Source: Gammaproteobacteria bacterium RIFCSPHIGHO2_02_FULL_42_13 | GTDB lineage: Bacteria > Pseudomonadota > Gammaproteobacteria > UBA12402 | Reading direction: 5' to 3' | Length of the DNA: 7,586 nucleotides | NCBI GenBank assembly: GCA_001801405.1 | Contig: MGXQ01000030.1 | Coordinates: forward strand, 1 to 7,586 | In this document: piece by piece, positions 1-6,182 of the stretch | Layout of the letters: every line of letters starts with the position of its first letter | How positions within the stretch are numbered: position 1 is the stretch's first letter | Notes under the pieces: model-generated | Databases searched by the model: none | Told to the model about the DNA's origin: nothing | Seen by the model: only the letters and a program-made list of their open reading frames with translations | Program-made: the position numbers and the translations under genes

Positions 1-2096
1 CCTTTAATGCCGCCTTCAATGGACTGATCGGGACTGGTCGTGCCAAATTGTGTCTGATTGCTAATCCATCGCAGCACTTGATCCGGAATAATATGTGTCA
101 GCGCAAAACAGCGATTCACAATACCAATCACTAAAGTTATATATACTGCAAATACCATCAGATATTTAAATAATTTCGCGGCATTTGAGCCATCGCTAAG
201 AATATAGCTCATCGCTCCTCCAAACAATAGATTCAAATATGTCAGCGATATGCGCATTAACAATATGCCGCATACAAATCCAAACAAGATAAAGCTCGGT
301 CGCAAAAACACATTCACTAATAATTGCACCGCCGGTTCTGCGCGACCATACACTTCATGTCCTTCGGGATGAGTAATACCCAGCGCCACCAGTGGCGCAG
401 CTAACATCGTTTCTACCACCGCAAACAACCATCCGATAGCAGCAAACAAAAAGATGATAAACGGAATCAATGGAATATAGACCGCCATGGTAATCCCAAA
501 TCCAAAAACCGCGCCAAATAAAGCAAGAAGTGGCAAAAGAAGCCAAGTAGTAGCTGTTTGAATGACTAAAGCGACCGAACTCACACCGCTCATAACACCA
601 AAAGCAGCGGCAACCAGTGCCGCAACTAGTGACACGCCCCATAATCTGACCGTAGAAGTAATAATATTATCTCCCACCTCGTGAATAGTGATCAATGGAT
701 CATGGGTTAAATAAATCGGATTGATGCTGTCCTCAGAAGCATATAAATTCTTAAAATTCGGCGCAAGTATGTTTACAATCGCGCTCCACACGCCCGTCGC
801 CTTGAAAGACTTATCTGCAGCAGAATATGTACTAGCACTTGGCACCACACTCCCAGAACCCAATTGATTATTTGCATCTGAATCAAAACTTGTTAACAAT
901 GGATCGCTCACTGAGGGGCCATTATCAACCTGCTTATAGGTTTCACCCGACCAAAATTTTAAACTATTATCGAATGTTTTATAGGTATTACCGCCACCGC
1001 TAGAGGCGACAATTTTAAAGTAAAATTGACCCGCGCTCATCCAGCCTTGCGTCTCTGCTTTTTCCTTCCAACCCGTCAAGTCTGAAGAATTGCTTATATT
1101 ACTTAGTGCGCCTTCCAACTGATAGGCCAAATCCACCAAGGGATTCGTTCCAGGCTGAACACCATGCACAAGATAATTATACGTTATGTTATTTAATGAG
1201 TTAACTGCCGTCTGCATTTGTGCCATTAAAATAGGAATCTGTTGATTAATTCCGTCGGTGGGCGTAGTCGTCCACGTACCACTCGGCACTAACAAACTAC
1301 CACAAGTATAATTCTGTGTATCGCCCCAATCTGTCATAGGAATAAACGCATACGTATATGCATGCTGATCCTCATACGTGTAAGCGCTCATCTTACCGTT
1401 CCCAAAAAGTTCCTGCAGCGTTGGATTAGGAGAAGCGATATCAAAAACATAAGGGATAAGTGGTTGTTCGGGCAAGGCGCCGCCATGCGCTGTTTGATAT
1501 TGCTGATACATACAAAAGATGCCTTTCCAAACATCTTCAATTTTCATCGCATCCTCTAGCGTATCGGTGTGTTGAATAGAAGTCCCGCTGCCAGAACTAC
1601 CTAAATCAAATGCGGGCACAACAGCATTCCACAAGCTATCCGCCGCCCCCACTCCTTGCGTAATCACCCACATCATAAAAATTTGAATACTCGAATACCC
1701 CTGCACCACGGGAATCAACAAGGCAAACCCAGCAACCGATCGAATCGGCACCCACATCGAATCGAATTTCTTGCCTAAAAACTCGCCTTGATGCGCCGTA
1801 TTGATGATCGCAAGCATCGTTGTATATAAAATAATAATCGCACCCAATACCAAAACCGCATGATTGAACGAGGTAAACATCGTACTTAAAATACTGGTCG
1901 ATTTAACAACTTGCGGAAGTGCATCTGTAAAACGTCCAAATAACGCACTGACAAATTGAAGCGAAATATCAGTGGCAGGTGCCGTAAAAAATTTAACATT
2001 CACATCCGTATCAGCAAAAACAAATGGGCAATAAAACAATACACTAAAAATCAATAAAAACTTCACGTAGAAATTTTGCATTATTCTTTTCATCAT
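1..2096 (-). CDS. dotA: DotA, Dot/Icm type IVB secretion inner-membrane protein (3' end outside window)
   Basis: This is the polytopic inner-membrane protein DotA of the Dot/Icm type IVB secretion system, related to TraY of IncI plasmids. The frame is open without a stop for 698 codons from an ATG at 2096 to the left edge. An N-terminal signal-like segment ends near residues 26-28 (VFA, then DTD). Hydrophobic segments lie at about 77-98 and 118-150, followed by a long hydrophilic, presumably periplasmic loop (about 155-480) containing GWMSAGQ (351-357). A second membrane block covers about 485-570, with further segments at 600-625 and 643-662. The diagnostic match is the stretch around residues 555-600: GWLFAVVETMLAAPLVALG, then THPEGHE, then VFLRPS, closely resembling Legionella and Coxiella DotA. 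An SD-like AGAGGA lies just upstream of the start, inside icmV. A second in-frame ATG follows at 2093. The ATGA overlap with icmV implies translational coupling. The C-terminus cannot be assessed. Confidence 0.96.
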   Translation of the reverse strand, partial: MMKRIMQNFYVKFLLIFSVLFYCPFVFADTDVNVKFFTAPATDISLQFVSALFGRFTDALPQVVKSTSILSTMFTSFNHAVLVLGAIIILYTTMLAIINTAHQGEFLGKKFDSMWVPIRSVAGFALLIPVVQGYSSIQIFMMWVITQGVGAADSLWNAVVPAFDLGSSGSGTSIQHTDTLEDAMKIEDVWKGIFCMYQQYQTAHGGALPEQPLIPYVFDIASPNPTLQELFGNGKMSAYTYEDQHAYTYAFIPMTDWGDTQNYTCGSLLVPSGTWTTTPTDGINQQIPILMAQMQTAVNSLNNITYNYLVHGVQPGTNPLVDLAYQLEGALSNISNSSDLTGWKEKAETQGWMSAGQFYFKIVASSGGGNTYKTFDNSLKFWSGETYKQVDNGPSVSDPLLTSFDSDANNQLGSGSVVPSASTYSAADKSFKATGVWSAIVNILAPNFKNLYASEDSINPIYLTHDPLITIHEVGDNIITSTVRLWGVSLVAALVAAAFGVMSGVSSVALVIQTATTWLLLPLLALFGAVFGFGITMAVYIPLIPFIIFLFAAIGWLFAVVETMLAAPLVALGITHPEGHEVYGRAEPAVQLLVNVFLRPSFILFGFVCGILLMRISLTYLNLLFGGAMSYILSDGSNAAKLFKYLMVFAVYITLVIGIVNRCFALTHIIPDQVLRWISNQTQFGTTSPDQSIEGGIK

Positions 2097-2554
2097 GAAT
2101 TGTCCTCTACCTTGCCCGACCACCATTCGGAAAATGAACATCCTAACTTGCGATGTTTAATTTGAAATAACCAAAAATGCATTTGAAACGCTTTCACCAA
2201 AAATAAAAAAAACAATAAAATGGTTACAACCAATGAAAAAACATCGGCATGAAAAAAGAGATAAATAGCATATAATACCGCCACCGCCACCACGCTCATG
2301 TAAAAAGTAAAGGATCTTTTCAAGAACTGAACTTTACGCTCCACATCTGTCTCTGTCATCCCCAAACGCTCGAGCGCATGCTCAAAACTTTCTCGCGTTT
2401 TTTCATCCTCACGCAAACGATGAACCATGAACACAGGTTTCAACATACGAACAAGAGATGCAGTATTATCTTTAAAAAAAGTCCAGCTCGCCCAACCTTT
2501 GACATTGATTGCCGGCTTGATTAACTGATTACTAACGCTCTTAAATATGCCCAT
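2093..2554 (-). CDS. icmV: IcmV, Dot/Icm type IVB secretion inner-membrane protein
   Basis: The product is 153 residues, close to Legionella IcmV (about 150). It is a small inner-membrane component of the Dot/Icm system needed for intracellular growth; its exact mechanical role is not settled. A hydrophilic N-terminal half (1-80) is followed by two adjacent hydrophobic helices at about 83-101 and 104-123. The conserved tail HFWLFQIKHRKLGC (126-139), followed by SEWW, is a strong family signature. The ATG at 2554 is forced: an in-frame TAA lies one codon upstream, and the next Met is residue 37. The only SD-like sequence, AAAGG (2572-2568 on the minus strand), is about 13 bases from the ATG, which is unusually far and suggests weak or leader-controlled initiation. 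The gene leads the icmV-dotA pair and overlaps dotA by 4 bases. Confidence 0.95.
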   Translation of the reverse strand: MGIFKSVSNQLIKPAINVKGWASWTFFKDNTASLVRMLKPVFMVHRLREDEKTRESFEHALERLGMTETDVERKVQFLKRSFTFYMSVVAVAVLYAIYLFFHADVFSLVVTILLFFLFLVKAFQMHFWLFQIKHRKLGCSFSEWWSGKVEDNS

Positions 2555-2645
2555 TTTTTAAACAATACCTTTATCAAACAAACCGATCTTGCCCAAAAGA
2601 CGCACGACAGCAATATCACTGACGCCCTTTTGCCCTCACTTACAT

Positions 2646-2654
2646 ATTATAGCA
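2646..2654 (-). promoter_or_regulatory. Extended -10 promoter for icmV-dotA
   Basis: Read on the minus strand, the sequence is TGCTATAAT: a perfect TATAAT hexamer with the extended -10 TG at the right spacing. No good -35 hexamer is visible at 16-18 bases (the region reads about AATAAG), as is common for extended -10 promoters. Initiation would fall near 2639, giving a leader of about 85 bases before icmV. It overlaps the left arm of the palindrome at 2648-2668. This is a sequence-only prediction. Confidence 0.65.
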
Positions 2655-2668
2655 ATCATTTTGCTATA
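2648..2668. repeat. Interrupted palindrome between icmV and icmW
   Basis: TATAGCAA (2648-2655) and TTGCTATA (2661-2668) are perfect 8-bp inverted repeats around a 5-base centre (TCATT). The symmetry is largely accounted for by the two opposed extended -10 elements, each reading TTGCTATA on its own strand. It could also be an operator for a dimeric regulator. Either way it marks the control point for both secretion operons. Confidence 0.7.
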
Positions 2669-2670
2669 CT
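2662..2670 (+). promoter_or_regulatory. Extended -10 promoter for the icmW operon
   Basis: The sequence TGCTATACT is an extended -10 element with 5 of 6 matches to TATAAT. The -35 position (about 2641-2647) has no clear hexamer. A start near 2677 would leave a leader of about 49 bases before icmW. It mirrors the icmV promoter on the other strand, and the two hexamers are only 13 bp apart, so one polymerase should exclude the other. Confidence 0.55.
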
Positions 2671-2725
2671 TATTAAAAATTCAAGATTATTATTTAGTAA
2701 ATACTATACAGTGTGGGAATCCGTA

Positions 2726-3175
2726 ATGCCAGATTTAAGTACAAAATCAGCACATGAATTTTGGAAAAACTATGAAGATAAAATGATTTATCGCGTCATC
2801 TCCTTCATGGAAAGCGTTGAAAACTGGACATTAGATGGACAAGCTGAACTCGAAAACGCACTGAATGAACTTGGCCAAAACTTAGAAGGCATCACAAAAT
2901 TCGAATTAGCCAATGAGCAGCATTACGTTAAAATCGGCTGTCATCTTAAAATGAGCCGTGTTTTGCGAATTTTACAGGCCATCGATTCAATTTATCCTGG
3001 ATCGGCATCGCGTGTACTCATGCATGCAGAAGAACAATCACAAAACCAAGCCGCACAATTATTCTTACGTCGCAATATTGTGTTTGAAAGACTTCGTCTA
3101 CTCTCGCGCGTATTTTCAAAAGAACGATTTGAACTAGTCGCAAAGGCAATGGAAAATGAAAACACGACTCTCTAA
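2726..3175 (+). CDS. icmW: IcmW, Dot/Icm effector adaptor (type IV chaperone-like)
   Basis: IcmW is a small acidic cytosolic protein. In Legionella it pairs with IcmS and docks on the coupling ATPase DotL to recruit effectors. The 149-residue product matches the family almost end to end: MPDLS at the N-terminus, MIYRVISFMESVENWTLDG (20-38), LQAIDSIYPGSASRVL (83-98) and RRNIVFERLRLLSRVF (115-130). The ATG at 2726 is chosen because MPDLS is the typical N-terminus, total length fits, and GGGA lies 7 bases upstream (2715-2718). The frame stays open upstream to a TTG at 2630, but those residues are unlike IcmW and cover the promoter. It is first in a plus-strand operon and its last 20 bases overlap the next gene. 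The C-terminal ENENTTL tail lies in that overlap. Confidence 0.96.
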   Translation: MPDLSTKSAHEFWKNYEDKMIYRVISFMESVENWTLDGQAELENALNELGQNLEGITKFELANEQHYVKIGCHLKMSRVLRILQAIDSIYPGSASRVLMHAEEQSQNQAAQLFLRRNIVFERLRLLSRVFSKERFELVAKAMENENTTL

Positions 3176-3746
3176 ATTAATTCTCATCATGGGATGCGCA
3201 TTACTCGCTAATACAGCGCTCGCGAGCGGCAGCTCATCGGTTACTTATCCCCAATCACAAGATACGATTCAACAGAATCAAAACTTAGCCAAAGCACAAC
3301 AAGCAATCGATCAAAGTCAAGTCGATACGAACAAGTTGCAACAACAGCTACAACAAAAGTTGCAACCCACACGAGCAGGCGATACAGCAACACAACCGCC
3401 ATCGACAACAACACCCGCGGCAGCGACAACACAAAAAACAACACCCACTCCTTCAACAAGCACGACACAAACCTGCGATTGTTACACGACAACAGACCCC
3501 TATAATTATTCAGGAAACTTCTTATATGACAACAGCGGCAAACGCGTCTCGCGCGTTTACCCCAGCTGCCAATGTAATCCACAAGCACAAAACACAGTCC
3601 CAACGGTTACATCCACTAGCATAATTGATTCACAAACACGACAAAACACACAGACATCGACATCGCCCGTCGTAATGCCAAACAGTAATTCACAAACCGG
3701 TAATCAACAAGGTTCATCCGGCAGCGGATGGAACATTCAATATTAG
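3156..3746 (+). CDS. Exported Gln/Thr-rich protein of unknown function between icmW and icmX
   Basis: I do not recognise a named family. The 196-residue product begins with a clear signal peptide: basic MKTRLSK, a hydrophobic core, and a likely signal peptidase I site after ALA at residue 23. Cys14 in IMGC is only a poor lipobox. Residues 34-70 are Gln-rich with helix/coiled-coil character (LQQQLQQKLQ). Residues 71-106 are a Thr/Pro/Ala low-complexity linker. A small conserved-looking core at 107-140 is bounded by two C-x-C pairs, CDC (107-109) and CQC (138-140), with a Tyr/Asn-rich stretch between. The tail is Ser/Gln/Asn-rich and disordered in appearance. AAAGG (3142-3146) lies 9 bases before the ATG. 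The start sits inside icmW and icmX begins 16 bases after the stop, so it is probably co-expressed with Dot/Icm genes. From memory, Coxiella burnetii has an uncharacterised exported protein gene at this same place (CBU_1651); orthology is inferred, not tested. Confidence 0.85.
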   Translation: MKTRLSKLILIMGCALLANTALASGSSSVTYPQSQDTIQQNQNLAKAQQAIDQSQVDTNKLQQQLQQKLQPTRAGDTATQPPSTTTPAAATTQKTTPTPSTSTTQTCDCYTTTDPYNYSGNFLYDNSGKRVSRVYPSCQCNPQAQNTVPTVTSTSIIDSQTRQNTQTSTSPVVMPNSNSQTGNQQGSSGSGWNIQY

Positions 3747-3748
3747 TT

Positions 3749-3753
3749 AGGAG
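3749..3753 (+). promoter_or_regulatory. Ribosome binding site of icmX
   Basis: AGGAG lies 9 bases before the icmX ATG, in the 16-base gap after the preceding stop codon. It is one of the strongest SD sequences in the cluster and suggests that icmX does not depend only on translational coupling. Confidence 0.75.
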
Positions 3754-3762
3754 CATTAATAT

Positions 3763-5082
3763 ATGTTTAAATCTAAATTATTAAAAACAATAAGTATTGC
3801 TATCTTGACCGCCAGTTCAACTTTTATGGTTGCATCGACTTATGCAGAAGGATGTAGCGCCGTTGACTTCCAAGGATGCGTTGATCAAGTTTTGAAACCA
3901 TTAGATAAAATTCAAAAAACCTTAACAACGAATGGCTCCTTGTATGAATTACTACAAAATAACTTCACATCAACCAATAGTAAACTTGACACATCAAACA
4001 CATCGCTCACTGCGATTAAAGGGCTGCTCACATTTTCAGATACAAAACCATCGGCATTAATTCAAATTTACGATCAATTAAATCAAATTTATCAAGCATT
4101 GGTCGCCACCACCGCATCAACTAATTTAGCCTCGTCAACAGGTTATTATAGGGACTACTTAGATGATACCGCTGGAGCACCTGGAACCAAAGACGCCAAC
4201 GGCAACATCATCATTCCGCCCGGTAATCCGTATTTACTTGATACCGATCTCACCACACCCATAGCAACAGGCATTGAAGTACAGGCAATGAGTGCGCGTA
4301 ACCAGCTGACCGAAGAGCTTTATAATTACATAGCCTATGGGCAATTTAAAGACTCTCAATCTATTAAAACAGCCATTTTTAAGGATACGAATAACCTGCC
4401 GGATTTAACCGCAAATTATATAAATTTAATTAACGCTGAATCACCGGTGTACGGACCACTCAGTGACTCTCAAGCAAAAACAGCAACACCGCCCGCTTCG
4501 GCAAAAGATTTACTGGGCACACAAATATATGCGCATGGAAAGAATGCAACAACCATTGATTCTAATTTAGATAATCGCTTACAAGCCTATATCAAAAATC
4601 TTTCCGCATCAGGGTTTGCATTGCCGGCGGTAAATACGGCAAAACCGACATCCCAACAAGCACAATACATAGTGTTACAACGAACGCTATCAGCCATTCA
4701 ATCAGTTGCTGATTACAATATTGCAGAAGCATACGCAGAGCGTCTACCGGAAAAATCCAGCGATTCACCGAACCCATCCAGTGCAACGTCATTACTGCAA
4801 TTTATGGATACACATAACCCTGGCAGTAAAGCATTTTGGGATTCATTCTTTGGAAACAATACCAATCTCTTTACGCGCGTACATATGATGCTTGTCTCTT
4901 TCTTTGGCATTAATTATAATTTATATAAAATTTCGCAAGAATTAGAACAAATAAAATTAGAATTAGCTGGCATCATGACACAAAATACGATCACCCTGTC
5001 AACAAATGTGATACAGCCTATCTCATTATCGGCGCAACCGACAATAAACAGACCGACGCCGACACCCAATCCAAATCAATAA
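3763..5082 (+). CDS. icmX: IcmX, periplasmic component of the Dot/Icm type IVB secretion system
   Basis: The product is 439 residues, slightly shorter than Legionella IcmX (about 466). It starts with a signal peptide (MFKSKLLK, a hydrophobic stretch, then STYAEG near residues 25-30) and a Cys-containing mature N-terminus (CSAVDFQGC, 31-39). No other membrane segment is obvious apart from a mildly hydrophobic patch near 375-385. Family-like features are Q-x-LNQIYQAL (around 103-113), the central IEVQAMSARNQLTEELYNYIAYGQF (described by ends: 171 to 195), the helical segment YIVLQRTLSAIQSVADYNI (302-320) and the C-terminal ELEQIKLELAGIMTQN (393-408), ending in a Pro/Asn-rich tail. IcmX is exported to the periplasm and is essential for intracellular growth of Legionella; in situ structural work, as I recall it, places it with DotA at the channel. 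Position after icmW and opposite icmV-dotA supports the call. A terminator follows. Confidence 0.92.
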   Translation: MFKSKLLKTISIAILTASSTFMVASTYAEGCSAVDFQGCVDQVLKPLDKIQKTLTTNGSLYELLQNNFTSTNSKLDTSNTSLTAIKGLLTFSDTKPSALIQIYDQLNQIYQALVATTASTNLASSTGYYRDYLDDTAGAPGTKDANGNIIIPPGNPYLLDTDLTTPIATGIEVQAMSARNQLTEELYNYIAYGQFKDSQSIKTAIFKDTNNLPDLTANYINLINAESPVYGPLSDSQAKTATPPASAKDLLGTQIYAHGKNATTIDSNLDNRLQAYIKNLSASGFALPAVNTAKPTSQQAQYIVLQRTLSAIQSVADYNIAEAYAERLPEKSSDSPNPSSATSLLQFMDTHNPGSKAFWDSFFGNNTNLFTRVHMMLVSFFGINYNLYKISQELEQIKLELAGIMTQNTITLSTNVIQPISLSAQPTINRPTPTPNPNQ

Positions 5083-5089
5083 ATAAAAT

Positions 5090-5130
5090 GCGAATTTCCC
5101 CGCGGCTTGCCGCCGCGTGGGACTTTTCGC
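5090..5130. terminator. Bidirectional intrinsic terminator between icmX and yicC
   Basis: CGCGGC (5101-5106) pairs with GCCGCG (5112-5117) around a 5-base loop. The stem continues, with one bulged T, through TCCC (5097-5100) and GGGA (5119-5122). After a small internal loop GCGAA (5090-5094) pairs with TTCGC (5126-5130). On the plus strand the inner stem is followed by CTTTT, ending the icmX operon. On the minus strand the long stem is followed by ATTTTATTTA, suitable for ending yicC. Its high GC stands out from the surroundings. Confidence 0.8.
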
Positions 5131-5160
5131 TTGTGGGTGCTCAGGAACGCTCCCCTTGAG

Positions 5161-6027
5161 TTATTCTATATTTTGCACCTGCTCTCGCATCTGCTCGATC
5201 AACACTTTCAACTCGACCGCCGCGTGTGAAGTAAGTTCATGACAGGATTTGGAGCCCAGCGTATTCACTTCACGGTTTAATTCTTGCATCAAAAAATCCA
5301 ACCGGCGACCCATAATTTCATCGTCAGATAACACACGCGTTACTTCTGTCACATGCGTCTGAATACGATTAATTTCTTCGGCCACATCCAGACGCTGCGC
5401 TAACATCACCATCTCTTGTTCCAAACGCTCAGGATCGACGCTCACTTTCATTTCTTCAAAACGACCCAGAATCATGTCGCGATGTTTTTTGATAATCGCC
5501 GGCATTTCTTGTTCGACTTGCGTCACTTGTTGTGAAACCGATATCAATCGGCTCTCAATATATTCTTTTAATTGAGTTCCCTCTCTATTTCTTGTTGAAT
5601 TGAACTGCTCAAGCGCTTGTTCAAACAATTGTATCGCATATTCATGTAATTTCTTTTTATCCATTTCCAGTGCTTCCACAACGCCCGGCCAACGCAAAAT
5701 ATCCGACACGGATGGTTGTGCGGCTTGCGTAAAAACCGTTTGAACCGATTGTGTCATTGCTAATAATTCATTCATCACATCGACATTCACCTGCATCGCC
5801 GCATTGGCTGTAATAGGCGCTTGATAGCACGCTGTACATTCCACTCGACCACGCGATATTTGCTGTTTGATTTTTTCACGCAACACCGGTTCCAATTCGT
5901 GAAAAACCTCCGGCAAACGAAAATGCACATCCAAATACCGACCATTGACCGCTTTGATTTCCCAAACGACCGTACCCAATTCACCCTCGTTTTGCGTCCT
6001 TGCAAACGCCGTCATACTCTTCACCAT
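5161..6027 (-). CDS. yicC: YicC/YloC family endoribonuclease
   Basis: The 288-residue product matches the length of E. coli YicC (287). The family consists of endoribonucleases; E. coli YicC has been linked to small-RNA decay and Bacillus YloC cleaves RNA. Visible signatures are the N-terminal SMTAFAR (4-10), EIKAVNGRYLD (23-33) and SRGRVE (58-63) of the YicC N-terminal domain. These are followed by NREGTQL (147-153) and the C-terminal block of DVAEEINRIQTHV (214-226), MGRRLDFLMQELNRE (239-253) and NTLGSKS (255-261). The middle is helical and probably coiled coil. The ATG at 6027 gives the canonical M-x-SMTA start and has AGAGGTG about 6 bases upstream. It converges on icmX and is divergent from rph, as in E. 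coli. No truncation or frameshift is seen. Confidence 0.96.
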   Translation of the reverse strand: MVKSMTAFARTQNEGELGTVVWEIKAVNGRYLDVHFRLPEVFHELEPVLREKIKQQISRGRVECTACYQAPITANAAMQVNVDVMNELLAMTQSVQTVFTQAAQPSVSDILRWPGVVEALEMDKKKLHEYAIQLFEQALEQFNSTRNREGTQLKEYIESRLISVSQQVTQVEQEMPAIIKKHRDMILGRFEEMKVSVDPERLEQEMVMLAQRLDVAEEINRIQTHVTEVTRVLSDDEIMGRRLDFLMQELNREVNTLGSKSCHELTSHAAVELKVLIEQMREQVQNIE

Positions 6028-6059
6028 CGCTTCACCTCTTTTGTTTCTCAGCTCTGAGC

Positions 6060-6068
6060 TGCTACAAT
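6060..6068 (+). promoter_or_regulatory. Extended -10 promoter for rph
   Basis: TGCTACAAT is an extended -10 with 5 of 6 matches to TATAAT; TTGTTT (6041-6046) is a weak -35 at 16 bases. The start would be near 6075, about 108 bases before rph. The palindrome at 6049-6061 fills the spacer and supplies the TG. It faces the yicC promoter, with predicted starts only a few bases apart. Confidence 0.5.
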
Positions 6069-6083
6069 GCAGTCACAGCCTGT

Positions 6084-6092
6084 CTTATAGCA
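6084..6092 (-). promoter_or_regulatory. Extended -10 promoter for yicC
   Basis: The minus strand reads TGCTATAAG, an extended -10 with 5 of 6 matches to TATAAT. The T-rich stretch TTTTTG or TTTTGC about 17-18 bases upstream is a weak -35. Initiation near 6077 would give a leader of about 50 bases before yicC. The TG comes from the end of one palindrome, which therefore fills the -35/-10 spacer. Confidence 0.5.
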
Positions 6093-6169
6093 GCTCAGAG
6101 CTGCATGCAAAAAAACATTGATTAATGCATTGTTTTGTACAAGAATAACTCCCCCTATTCATTGCTTTC

Positions 6170-6174
6170 GGAGG
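6170..6174 (+). promoter_or_regulatory. Ribosome binding site that fixes the rph start
   Basis: GGAGG lies 8 bases before the ATG at 6183. It lies within the possible longer reading frame that opens at 6135 and so argues for the shorter protein, which also has the family's usual length. Confidence 0.85.
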
Positions 6175-6182
6175 TTCACATC

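Larger units (their letters stand above)
6049..6103. repeat. 16-bp perfect inverted repeat built from two 13-bp palindromes
   Basis: CAGCTCTGAGCTGCTA (6049-6064) and TAGCAGCTCAGAGCTG (6088-6103) are exact reverse complements separated by 23 bases. Each arm contains its own palindrome, CAGCTC-W-GAGCTG (6049-6061 and 6091-6103), and the second extends to GCAGCTCAGAGCTGC (6090-6104). The two centres, 6055 and 6097, are 42 bp apart, close to four helical turns. The pair occupies the gap between yicC and rph and could act as DNA operators or as identical hairpins in the two mRNA leaders. Confidence 0.85.

Noticed and set aside
355..642. 95-codon minus-strand frame within dotA
   Set aside because: It overlaps the conserved membrane block of dotA in another frame and encodes a Cys/Tyr/Trp-rich sequence typical of shadow frames.
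1362..1559. 65-codon plus-strand frame opposite dotA
   Set aside because: It lies fully antisense to a well-supported gene and looks like no known protein.
2630..2725. N-terminal extension of icmW from a TTG codon
   Set aside because: The extra 32 residues do not resemble IcmW, they cover the predicted promoters, and the ATG at 2726 gives the canonical MPDLS start with an SD-like GGGA.
2555..2725. CpxR (paired GTAAA) or PmrA (paired CTTAA) sites, known to control some Legionella/Coxiella icm genes
   Set aside because: Only a single GTAAA (2697-2701) and no spaced CTTAA pair are visible, so neither can be supported.
3189..3200. Lipobox at Cys14 of the exported protein
   Set aside because: IMGC has Met at a position where small residues are usual, the hydrophobic core before it is too short, and an ordinary ALA cleavage site follows at residue 23.
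3333..3366. Direct repeat AAGTTGCAAC (3333-3342 and 3357-3366), itself containing the palindrome GTTGCAAC
   Set aside because: It is explained by the repeated Lys-Leu-Gln-Gln codons of the coding sequence.
3241..3603. 120-codon antisense reading frame opposite the exported protein gene
   Set aside because: It is a by-product of the repetitive Thr/Gln-rich codons on the plus strand; the product has no recognisable family and no ribosome binding site was evident.
6135..6182. N-terminal extension of rph
   Set aside because: The GGAGG site at 6170-6174 lies inside it, and starting at 6183 gives exactly the usual 238 residues.
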